Positions 53,591 to 64,000 of a stretch of DNA of 64,000 bases are shown here, piece after piece; positions within the stretch are counted from its first letter, which is position 1; every line of letters begins with the position of its first letter. The notes under the pieces are model-generated. The model made no database searches, was not told the DNA's origin, and saw only the letters and a list, made by a program, of their open reading frames with translations. This DNA comes from Engraulis encrasicolus. Lineage: Eukaryota > Chordata > Actinopteri > Clupeiformes > Engraulidae. The translations under genes and the position numbers were made by a program. Location of the stretch: contig NC_085867.1 of NCBI RefSeq assembly GCF_034702125.1, forward strand, positions 40,965,983 to 41,029,982, in the 5' to 3' direction.

Positions 53591-54879
53591 CAGCACCCTG
53601 ACATGCACCACTTGAATGCAAGTTGCACACTGCTTTGTTTCCCATGTGTGGGTATGAAGTGTGTTTGCGTGCATGCGTGTGTGTATATGTGTCTCTGTGT
53701 GTGCGTATTGTAAGTGCATGTTATGTAGGCTACTGTTGTATTGTGTTGTAGAATTAGCTAGTGCAAGCCGAGGACCTGATAACACAAGTGTAACAAGTGA
53801 AGTGTAGCCATCCTTCGCACCCTTGTGCTGTTCATTTGATAAGGCCCTGGCAGCCGTGAATGTGTGTTGTGTTGGGTTGTGGTGTAGCGTTGTTCATTTG
53901 ATAAGGCCCCGGCAGCCGTGTCCAACACTCGCAAGGTGAGACTGAGGCTTTGACAGGGACAGCACTGCATGGGAAGAGATGAGGCTAAACATGACACCGG
54001 CTTAAGCCAAGTGGGCTAAGAACAAGTCCAGCCCACACACACACAGGGGTCGGCCCAGTTCCCACAACTCTATGTTGTCTTATTTTTCTATCAAAAACAT
54101 TTCTGTACTGACAGATTTGGGTTAGGGATTAGTTTAGTTGGGCATAGCTTACATTGCAATAACATCCTTTTGTTCAATAACAGAATTTGGTATTGGCCCA
54201 TTGGTCAAAACATCACTAAGACATTTAACATTATTTTTGGGCCCATTGGTCCCACAGCCCAATGGCCCCAGTCCCACAGCATATTCCTGCTGCTCCGTGT
54301 TTCCACATTTCTAAGAATTTATTCAGCTTTAGGCCCTATGTTCCATGGTGGGGAGAAAGGCACGTCCTCTTCACTTACTGGGAAATGTGGGAACATGGAG
54401 TTGTGGAACATAAGGCCTATATTTGAATAATTTCTTTAAAATGTGGGAACATGGAGCAGCAGGAATAAGTTGTGTGACCAACGGGCTGTGGGATCATATA
54501 GCTGACCCTGGTATTTTAAAGGCTAAGAGCCTCCCATACACACACTGTATTACCTATATGCTGGGAGTTAGGCTATTTTAGATCACATCCATTCAAAATG
54601 AAAACATTCTGAAGTGCCCACTGCTGTTAACAATACTTTAATAAAATTCTTGTATTCTGGTTTCTGCTTTAAAACCTAACTGTTGGCTTGAAAATGCTGG
54701 TGAGATAAAGGGGCAAGAAAGGCAAAGGCAAAAACACTTGATTCCCTAGGGGAGTTTCACAGTGAAACCCAAGATTTTGAAAGGCTATTTTGAATGTCAC
54801 CAAACCTCAAAGACGCTTTCCCTGAAGGATGGTCAAGAGTCTAACCAAGACAACATAAAGGTCTCTTGCATACCTAAGT

Positions 54880-54899
54880 GTGTGTTTGTGTGTGTGTGC

Positions 54900-54964
<65 letters not shown>

Positions 54965-54991
54965 TGTGCGTGTGCGTGTGTGTGTGTGTGG
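54880..54991. repeat. (TG)n / (TGCG)n compound microsatellite
   Basis: TG units change to about ten TGCG tetramers (54928-54966) and back. Alternating purine-pyrimidine throughout, so a candidate Z-DNA former. Confidence 0.9.
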
Positions 54992-56261
54992 AAACTGTCT
55001 GAGATCAAAGAGGAGAGCAGAACCCCTTAAGACTCCCGTTCCGATCTTATCTTTCACTTTATCAACTCTTAAACCATGCTAATAGGAGACGCTAAATATG
55101 GCACCGGACACTGCCAAACTTTTGTCAGCTCTGGAATGTGTTATGGATGGCCTAATAAAACAGTACCAACATCAACATCAACAACAACAACTGAGGACTT
55201 GAGTAGTGGAAGTGGAAAAGTACTGAGAAAGTGTGTCCGTATTACGATCATACAAACCATTTAACATCGCCAAATCAAATGGTTTTTCTGCATCAAACCA
55301 GAAACCAATATTAATTTTAGCGTTTCAGATAGGCCTACCTATTTTTTTTTTTCGTTTGAAGTCAACTCATCAGCAGAGAAGAAGCATGTAACAATTTTGA
55401 AGTTTGGAAAAACTTCACTGTCATGTTAAGCACAATAACCCACCCAACTTCATATTTTTCATGTTAAACAACAGTGGCCTCTAAGATGACACCTGCCTAT
55501 TTCTTGGGCTTTAATTCAACTCAACAGCACGGGAAACATGTAGAGCACAATTTTCCATGTCACAATACCATTCGCCCTGTGGCCGGTCTGCTATGCGTTC
55601 CTGAGAGGAGTTGAGCAACAGAGCCGTGTCACAGGCGACGTGTATGAAAACACAACACCTGTCAGTAGGGAAAGGAAGGGCTAGGGCAAGGGGGCCAGTT
55701 GTCCAGGGCCCAGGGAGAGGGGGGTGGTTCCAGAATTGGGTCCCCATTCTATTGTATGTATTGAGGTGGAGGGGGGGCTTTCAGATGACTTCAGATGACC
55801 GCCCCAAAGCTGTCAGCAGCCCTGTGAAGAGGACTGGAGTAGCCTACAGTACCTCATGTTACACACGCACGTGGGTTAGTGCTGTGCTGCGCTGCCTTGG
55901 GAAATGATGAGAGCAGATTCACAGACATACATTTACATAGATAGACCAGGCAGAAATGGAGACAGATGCACATACATTTAGATAGAGCTGATGGAGGACG
56001 ACATACAGATTGCAGAGGACTAACCGAGTACATAAAAGCTGTACACAAACTATGGACCTCAAAGGCAGTAGACATTTTAAAAATGTCTGATCTGTCGGTA
56101 AATCTCTCATCGGAAGTATTCTGTTGTTCCTGAGTGCTTAATTAAAATGTCTTTAAATGCCAAGAGACCCCATGGGTTGCCTCATGCATCACAGCTCAAC
56201 AGCAGTGGCACCAATGGTAGGCAGAGTTTGGTGGTCAACAATTTTAAAGGCTTTGCCCTAT

Positions 56262-56415
56262 AGGGTTGATGTGGCTCAGTGGCTCAGGTGCGCTTTACCA
56301 TTACAACGACAGGGACCTGGGTTCGATTCTGTCCTGAGGTCATTTGAAGATCCTTCCCAACTCATTAGCTGTCTTTCCCACAGTTCTATCTGAATAATAA
56401 AGGTGTAAAACCCTA
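56262..56415 (+). mobile_element. tRNA-derived SINE
   Basis: 'gatgtggctcagtggctcaggtgcg' (A box) and GGTTCGATTCT (about 56319, B box), then 'gtcctgaggtcatttgaagatccttccca' and a 3' end 'aataataaaggtgtaaaa'. Confidence 0.7.
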
Positions 56416-58645
56416 AAAAATATTTGAATAAACTCTTAACCCTCAACAGTCATTGGTTTGTCTTTGGGGCTTCAGCCTGAAAAACTCTCACACCGTCTCA
56501 CACATGCCCGCCAGACTGACTTCCCCCCTAAAGCTGATTTAGAGAACACACTGTGAGTGAAAGTGATGAGCTACCAGAGATGTACGATCAGTTACCAAAT
56601 CTCCCAAACGGTAGAGGCGCCAGGCAGGGTCTTGGAGGTCTGCCTAAAAACCATCAGCCGCTTGTTCCATCCTCACCCTTCAGACCTGACTTGACTGGCC
56701 CTGATTACAAGAGACCCCACTGGGAGTGAAAGTGGAGGTATCTTGGACTCAGAGATGGGCGATGGGTGAGGGAAAAAAAAGAGGGCAAATATAGACATGC
56801 GGTGTTAAGTGCCCAGAGCCGGCACATGTCTAAGCTATCAGGTAACCGACTTTGTACTTAGGGGGGCACAACACCTAAAAATAGACGCCCGCCTCCCCAA
56901 GTTCCCCCGTATAGTCTCCCGAGTGAACATGGTCGTGTGCCCTACATCAGTGTTCAGTAATAGTCATTTGGATGTTAAAAAGGTATGTAACAAAAAAACA
57001 TTCTGGAAATATCTGGAGCTGGACGACAGGGTCCATTGTGACGACTGAGGGCCTTTTGCCGCGCAGGGTAATTACACATAGCATGCGCTTTAATCCGTTG
57101 GCAGCCGATCCTAGAGACGAGAGAGACGCAGAGTCTCGAGGATTGGGTACTTAGCCTGGAATGTTTATGTCTGTGTGTGCGCTTCCAACTTGTGATAGAA
57201 AATGGGGGGAAAATATTTTATTGAGACTGAACGAGAAATCAATTTGTAAGCTGCAGGTGTTTGTAAGCTGTTGGTCACTATTTTATTGGTGGTGTTTACA
57301 GGTGGTGTTGTGTTTGAATTCTTCAAGGCTTGTTGCTCTCTATGTGTAAAGACATCTAAAGCCATTTGAAATGAATGACATGCATGGACTACTACAGAGG
57401 AAAGAAGGAATATTGTGTTGAACATCTAGGAAGAAATTATGAAATTTTCCCAAGAGTTTGTAGGAATGAGACAATTTACAACATGCAGTGGTATGAAACC
57501 AAAACAGTGCTGTGTCATCCTATGTTTCGTCACTGTATTTTTAGTGTGCAGTCAGTGAATAGGCGATACTGTACTGTGGGTAATCAAATTCACGTTGTTA
57601 TGATACTACTAGGCTCTGCTCTTAGGGTAGCCTCACTACAAACAGGTGATGACAGGTTTATTGTCCTTTAAAAATAAACCCCCAGCGTCAAAATAGACCT
57701 AAACCTAACTCATCCTGTGATTACCCTCTACACAACAAGGAGGGTTACTGTAATAAATTAGCTTGTGTTGATGTTCTCGCCCTCTGTCAAATATGAAGCA
57801 CATTTCGAAACACTGTTAGAAGTTGAAAACAAACATGCCTTTAAGTTGGCACATTATAGAGCCTGTTTGGTTTTTGCCATTTCACAGACTCTTTCATTTT
57901 CAGGAATATTTACCACTATTATCAATTTAAAATAATTACTATTGGATTTAAAATTAGACTTTTGCAGTACATGAAATGAGGTTGAACCTCCATATTTGCT
58001 GTATTGCTTCCCACACAAACACAACAGTGATGGGTGTTGTAACTTGTCAATGTTGTCAAGCGTGAAAACGGGAATGGAAAACTTACACAAACACACTATC
58101 AACTATCAACTGGCTGAGCTGTCAGATGACATCTGAAATTATTTCCCCAGGATGCCACAGAATGAATCAAGAGCATCAATCAAATTATGTTACAGAAAAT
58201 GTCATACTCTTTGCTACCTTGTTTTGCTGTTATGTTTTCAATTTGAAAAACAAAATGTTTTTCAACAGATTTTCAAAATGTGAAAATAGACTTCACGGAC
58301 TTACATACAGAGGTATGGGCACTGTTCCAACAGTCTAGGAGTTGCAACATACTGAATGACCTGATGGAACACTATGCAAAGTTGTCACATCAGAGATGGG
58401 ATTAACTTTATTTTTGATATTGTGAGCACGTGTACTGATGACATGCGCAGGCTTCATTTAGACTCCTGAGTAACCTATATCGTACACTCTCATGCCTGCT
58501 TTGCATCCCATGGAGTTTTCTCTCCCATCTCGACTTACTTACGGCATAAGGATGAAATGAGGCCAAGCTAGTTCTTGGCTCAACGTAGTGTTTGCTACAT
58601 TAAAAGCCGCAACAATTCTGAATATTTTCTGTCACTCTTAATTTT

Positions 58646-58815
58646 AACCCGCTAAAACACAGTTTTATAAATTAGTTGTTACAGAATGGCAGTGAACGTG
58701 TCTTAGTGCAATACTAAAGGCCCTGTGTTCTGTCATAATAGACTAATACTATGGTTATTAAGATTTCACTGACTATTACAGCATGCCTCTGATAGTACGG
58801 CGTGCATTGCGGTGC
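58646..58815 (+). repeat. CCCTTAA-end interspersed repeat, copy 3
   Basis: Diverged copy: 'cgctaaaacacag', 'gttacagaatggcagtgaac', 'actaaaggccctgtg', 'actattacagcatgcctctg' and 'tacggcgtgcatt', in the same order as 51672-51832. Confidence 0.55.
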
Positions 58816-59175
58816 ATACACACCACCAGCGCGGACGTCCACTGAACGTGTCCGATATCGTGTCCGAAACGGTTAGAATACATGTAAACAGATCATGCCT
58901 TACACACAGGAGCGCGGTGTAAGCGGGGCGCATGTCCGGCCCAACCGGACATGTCCGCGATGCTCCTTGAAAATACAACTCGAGTCTATTTTCCTGCGCG
59001 GATGTCCGCGTTCAATGAGCAGGCTCCATTGAAAATGAATGGCTGCTGCCCGTGGATAGAGCGTGGACGCTGACTGTGCAGTGTGCAAGGCAGTCCGCGT
59101 ACCTCTCGGACTCGCAATGTTCCCGGGCACGTTAAGCGAATGTGAATATCTCGGTGTGTATGTACCATTATGGGG
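58816..59175. mobile_element. MITE-like segment with GGTGTGTATG ends
   Basis: GGTGCATACACACC at the left and GGTGTGTATGTACC at the right form an inverted pair around about 350 GC-rich bases with several 'gcggacgtccg..' and 'ggacatgtccg' palindromes. Non-coding; boundaries approximate. Confidence 0.5.
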
Positions 59176-59259
59176 CGACTTTCCTTTTACATTAATTTGA
59201 TAGCGTAACAAATATAGTGTATCACAACATGTAACATTATATTTGCACTCTACATTAGT

Positions 59260-59536
59260 ATTAGGGTTTGGGTCAGGATTAGGGTTAGGGTTAGGATTAC
59301 GGTTAGGGTTAGGTTTAGGGTTAGTTAGGGTTAGGGTCAGGATTAGGGTTCGGGTTAGGATTAGGATTAGGGTTAGGGTTAGGGTTAGGGTTAGTTAGGG
59401 TCAGGATTAGGGTTAGAGTTAGGGTTAGGGTTAGGGTTAGGATTACAGTTACCGTAGGGTCAGGATTACAGTTAGGGTTAGGGCTAGGGTTGGGATTATG
59501 GTTAGGGTTAGGGGCTAGGATTAGGGTTAGGGGGTA
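59260..59536. repeat. Interstitial telomere-like repeat (TTAGGG)n
   Basis: About 275 bases of TTAGGG units with variants (TTAGGA, TTACGG, TCAGGA, TTTGGG). G-rich strand is +. It is flanked by unique sequence on both sides, so it is not a chromosome end. Confidence 0.9.
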
Positions 59537-60567
59537 CAGTGTAAGCACATCATTTTACATTCTATTACATGTAGATAGGCTACACTAAAAGACACCATAA
59601 AACAAAATGTTACCAACTTTTGCTAAATTTAGCTTTTCATGGCAAACAAGTTTTTCTTTTTTTCACTTGTTGACTTGTTTCTTATCATAGATGAAGAATT
59701 ACTTTCTATATTATATCTTATATTATGTCCGAAGCTTTGGAACATTTTACAAATCTGCGTTTCATCAGGCACCCAAAATTGTCAAAATATCACTATAACA
59801 TCCCAATAATAATATCACATGTAAGTGGGGTCACAAAAGCACACCAGATACGTGTGCACTATAGGAAAGAATTCATCTTTCACTTAGAGAGATGAGTGCT
59901 GGTGAGTGTCCAGGATAAGACTCACACAGTATATTGATATCAAATGTTTGGCAGCCACAGCACAATTATAGGTCTTGGTTTTTAAAAGGGCTATCAGAGA
60001 AGGAGTGAAGAGCTTGGGGTGCTTGCTGTGCCGATCTGGGAACATTGCCACATGTCTACTCCTCAAAAGCTATTCTAACAACTGTAAAGTTGATATTGCC
60101 ATGATCCAGGAATATGAAAGGTTAAAGGTTGCCGTTTGAGGCTTAGAACCTCTCTGCCTCTAAACACATGGAGTTGAGATGACAATATTTTGCTTGTTTA
60201 CTTTCATTTATCAACGGATGTGTATGTTTAAATGGTTTCTGAATATGTTCTGAATCATTGTATATGGTGTTATACCTCATGTTTATGTTTTCGCGTTGTT
60301 TGTACATTTACGATGGTGCATTTTATGTTTTATGTATTTTATCGTATAAGCCCAGTTGTTATGTTTGATTTAGCTCAATGACCACCCAATGATGCACAAA
60401 TCATGTCAATGTTATCAGGCAACAACATCACGACCTCAATGTTTGCTAGGATGAATCTGTGCTGAAGTTGAGTGAAGTCAGTTAAACAAGCTTGTAATTG
60501 GTAACAGAGGTATGTTGTGTGTGTGTGCGTGTCCTCTGACCTGTTCACAGGTGAAGATTAAGGCTTC

Positions 60568-60668
60568 ATGAATGACATGACTGACCCAAACAGACGAGAG
60601 GATGAGTATGAGTATGAGTACTCAGACACTGGATGGGTCAGAAGGCTGAAGGGCACCACTGACACAAG
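60568..60668 (+). CDS. Unidentified acidic repeat protein, first coding exon
   Basis: Acceptor ctgttcacag at 60550, donor ACAAG|gtagaa. The frame has an in-frame TAA (60558-60560) just before the ATG at 60568, so if this exon is real it carries the start codon. It encodes MNDMTDPNRREDEYEYEYSD TGWVRRLKGTTDT and ends in phase 2, which fits the next exon exactly. Support is the phase match, splice consensus and acidic character; no family match was recognised. Confidence 0.5.
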
Positions 60669-61289
60669 GTAGAAGTGACAATTAGGGACAATTATGGACA
60701 ATTTTGCATGGCTCAATTGTAATGAGTGCATTCAATGTAATCAGTGGTTCAAAGTCCATTACACTTGCTCACAATGTGTTGGTCATTCAGATCGTCTTCA
60801 GGTGAGTTTACCCACGGTCTGAATGACCAAAACATTATGAGCATAATATTGCAAGTGTAATAGACAGTGTGCAGGATATTTGTTTACAACAAAGTAAAAG
60901 TGAAAAAAGAAAAAATACAGTGAAAACTCGGAATAAATAGCAGAGATGGCGCTGGCTGTTATTGTTGAAACACACGTGGAAAATGTACTTTGGATATTTA
61001 GAATATAGGCCTACTCTGCTTTATTGAAATAAAACAGCAACTGTGATCCACCTCCCTCTCAAAGACGCGGCAATGTATAGGCCTATGCAAAAAGACAGAG
61101 AATTTGCACTCATCAGTGCAACACAGGTGCTGGACCAAACAGACGATAGCTGAAAGGTCCACAACACTGTTCGATGCTCCCAAACAAAGTTTAATGGCAT
61201 ATACAGTAGAACATATAACTTTGTTTGGGTGCGTAGAACAGTGTTGCAGGCCTTTATCATTTCATTTCAATGTATAGGCCTAATCATTT

Positions 61290-61290
<1 letters not shown>

Positions 61291-61354
<64 letters not shown>

Positions 61355-61479
61355 CTCTCTCTCTCTGACTCTCTGTCTCTCTCTCTGTCTCTCTCTCTCT
61401 CTCTGTCTGTCTCTCTCTCTCTGTCTCTCTTCCTCTCTGTCTCTGTCTCTCTCTCTCTCTCTGTCTCTCTTCCTCTCTG

Positions 61480-61543
<64 letters not shown>

Positions 61544-61549
61544 CCCCTG
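61291..61549. repeat. (CT)n microsatellite before the giant exon
   Basis: About 260 bases of CT with 'gtct' interruptions running directly into the acceptor ctccccctgcag. It serves as an oversized polypyrimidine tract. Confidence 0.95.
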
Positions 61550-61552
61550 CAG

Positions 61553-64000
61553 TGCCCCACTTCCTGAACCTGAGCCAGGCATTGTGACAGTGGGATTAAC
61601 CGAAACAATGACAGCAGGTCACACTGACACTTCGACCGCTGTCCCCACCGCAGCCGATGACACGTGTCTCAGCCAGCTACAGGCCACTCCTCTGAGTGAC
61701 AGAGGAGCCAGCTGTGACAGTGACCTGACTACAGAGCACGGTGAAACCAGCGCAGGTCCAAGGGTGGTGGTAGACACAGGCGTGGATGCCCCAAATGCCA
61801 CTGTTGAAACAAGAAACAACAGGGGCACTAACAACTGCCCCAGTAAAACTAGTTCCGTTCTTGGTACTTTGATGGACTGCGTTATCACACCAGCACACTG
61901 TTTTGTCGATTCTCGGTCGACGTCTTTAGAAACTTGTGCGGTTAGCAGCAGCGGTCTTCAAACCAATACTAATCTCAGAGCCCAAAATGAGAAGAGTAAG
62001 CTGGTGGTTGATGAACAGAAAGATACTGAGGAAGACGAGAGGCACATTTGTATAAAACCCAACTATTTAGCACTGAGCCAAGCTACCACAAATCTGTTGG
62101 CTAAGGAATTTCAATTTGAATGTTCTGACCTCTTTAGACCTGTACCTGAGGTAGAGCCATGGACTGAGGTAGTAACGTGTGATGCTTTCAAGCCAGAAGA
62201 AGGCAGACATCAAACACATTTGGAAACACATTCAAAGAATCCCATCAGTGGTAAACAAGAGACTGTGGAGGGTGATTTGGGCACGCGGGTAAAATGTGAC
62301 TCTTTTGCGGTGAGTCAGGCTACCACAGATGTGGTGGTTGAGGAACCTCAAATTGAACACTCTTCTGATGTGAAAGAAGAACTGAAAGCTGTTTCTGAAG
62401 CAGACGAGTGGACACAATTAAATACTTCAGACAGTAGAAGTTCAGGAGTGGACAGTAAAAAACACATAGACATTGAGACCAAGCAAACTGATAAACCTTA
62501 CTCAGATCAGCGGCATGTAGGGAATCAAGCACCCAAGGAAAGTCATGGTATCCAGGAAGGCAGCACACATGGTTACCAGGAAGTCGACATAGAAGGAACG
62601 TCCGTAGCTGGTGGTAGTGGTAGTGATACACACAATGTCTTAAATCCCCTTCAGGGATCACAAACAGAAGCACAGGGGGTCAGCCTTGAATGTGAGGCTG
62701 AAGTGGCGCAGCAGGTTTTGGGTTACAGTGGCACACATGTCTTGGTGCAGAGTGAGGAGAATTTCACAATGAACGCTGGCGAGATTAGCGCTGAGCATGA
62801 AATGGCACCAAATGAAATTCTCATCCCTGCTCCTTCTGTACCATGTTCTGCGGATTCTCTGGCAACAGCCCTAGGTGTGAGTGCAGCTAATTCTGACCAG
62901 GCCACAAACAAAGACATTAATGCTGAGGACAGCAATGTTGAAGTTACATCTTGCACCACAGTCAACTTAACACCTGAAACTGATACAAGTGAGCTGGTGG
63001 TTGACACAGAACATTTGACAGATGTCTGCAATCTCATGGAAAAACAGGAGGATCCTGTAAAGGGAGACTTGGAGAAGTCAGTGGACAGTGACTCCCTTGT
63101 AGTGACCTCAGAGGACACTACAGATGTGGTGGGTGAAGAGGAGGTTCAGTTTCTACCTATTCCCGATGTAAGAGAAGAGGTTAGAGTTGTGTCTGAGATA
63201 GAGGGGTGGACACAGTTAGAAATCAGTGACAGTTGCAGTGAAAAGCCTCAGGAAGCTCAGACATGTCACGTTGCTCAGTCTTCAGACAATCTTGCGCCTG
63301 AGGAAACACATGGCTTATACCAGGAGGGCTACACTGAGGGAATGTCTGTGACTAAGTGTGACAGAAATCAAGTCTTAAAAACTATACAGGGATCATCAAC
63401 CGAGGACCAGGAGATTAGCCTTGAAAGTGAGCAGAAGTCTTTAGAATACTGTGAAACTCATTTCTCGGTGCAGACAGATGAGAACTTTTCAAAGAATGAA
63501 GCTGAACAAAGTAGCTCTCTGGTTGAAACAGCTAAAGATACTCTGGATTCAACTATTTCTATAGGCAGAAATGCAGATAACACTGGCGCTGCCTCAAACA
63601 TCCACCTCAGTCTTCTGAGTGACTCTGACAAGACCAGTTTAGAGACTGTATCCTGCGACGCAATGACTTTAACACCTGACACCACCAGCGAGTTGTTAGT
63701 GCAGCATCTAACCAATGACCAGGGAGAGATAGAGGCAAGTGATGCAGAAAAGTTTGTAAAATGCGACTCTGTTTTATTGTCTCAGGTTATGGCAGATGTT
63801 GTGATCGAGGAACCTCAGTTCCAAACTTCTCCTGATGTCAGGGAGGAGGTTGCAGTTACCTCTCAGGATGAGACAAGGATGGCATTAGAAACCTGTCAAG
63901 TTATCTCTGAAGTTAGAAACTTAGAAATCTGTCACAGTGGCAGTACGGAAGAAGAGGGACAGCTTAGATATTTCGAGACACATTACTCAGATCAGCCTTT
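61553..64000 (+). CDS. Unidentified acidic repeat protein, giant exon (3' partial)
   Basis: After the acceptor at 61551-61552, one base completes the split codon and 815 codons run without a stop to the window edge. All other frames are closed many times, so this is real coding sequence. It begins SAPLPEPEPGIVTVGLTETM and is rich in Glu, Ser, Thr, Asp and Val, with no membrane segment or folded-domain signature. A degenerate module (V-K-C-D-S..LSQ.TTDVVVEE.Q...DV.EE...S....WTQL..SDS) recurs at about 62045, 62286, 63082 and 63757. Large acidic exons like this occur in muscle and cytoskeletal proteins and in alpha-kinases; ALPK2 lies near ZNF532 in mammals and is one candidate, but that rests on neighbourhood only. 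The kinase or other C-terminal domain, if any, lies beyond the window. Confidence 0.75.

Noticed and set aside
57375..57671. A 98-codon frame starting MTCMDYYRGKKEYC
   Set aside because: No recognisable family, no splice partner, and AT-rich surroundings; consistent with a chance frame.
59260..59536. A chromosome end
   Set aside because: Unique sequence and a coding gene follow, and the repeats are degenerate.

Overview
This is a stretch of a vertebrate nuclear genome, most likely a ray-finned (teleost) fish. The coding sequence is split by GT-AG introns. There are very many CA/GT, CT and TATTC microsatellites, tRNA-derived SINEs, hAT-type MITEs, Tc1/mariner elements (one with an intact transposase) and Helentron-like elements with an internal GTCT tract. 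I see no bacterial operon, CRISPR array, virus or genuine RNA gene.

Two complete protein-coding genes can be reconstructed exon by exon, both on the + strand. (1) znf532, coding from 4037 to 22871 in eight exons with consistent phases, gives a predicted 1338-residue C2H2 zinc-finger protein of the ZNF532/ZNF592/ZNF687 family. (2) An oacyl-like gene, coding from 27601 to 44766 in 15 exons plus one possible microexon, gives a predicted 698-residue multipass membrane acyltransferase of the NRF-6 / acyltransferase-3 family. ZNF532 and OACYL are also neighbours in mammals, where the human copy is the pseudogene OACYLP, so the pairing supports both names. (3) A third + strand gene begins near 60568 and runs off the right edge. 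A short first coding exon joins in phase to a giant exon open from 61553 to 64000. It encodes an acidic, Ser/Thr/Glu-rich, internally repeated protein that I do not recognise.

Layout: 1-4006 is upstream or 5' intron sequence of znf532 with long microsatellites. 4007-22871 is znf532; its last intron is swollen by a 6.8-kb transposon with TIRs, a TA duplication and a dead tyrosine-recombinase relic. 22872-27550 is the znf532 3' flank with decayed tandem units. 27601-44766 is oacyl, whose introns hold a palindromic element with arms of about 0.7 kb, an intact Tc1-like transposon, and an inverted near-identical copy of the gene's own penultimate exon. 44767-60550 has no recognisable gene but is full of microsatellites, MITEs, SINEs and an interstitial telomere-like block. 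60551-64000 is the third gene.

The two identified genes are not expected to act in one pathway: znf532 is a nuclear, chromatin-associated protein and oacyl a membrane acyltransferase. Nearly all the unusual structure is in the introns. Several mobile elements can be delimited to the base by their terminal repeats and target-site duplications. Exon boundaries come from reading frame, splice consensus and family knowledge, not from transcripts.
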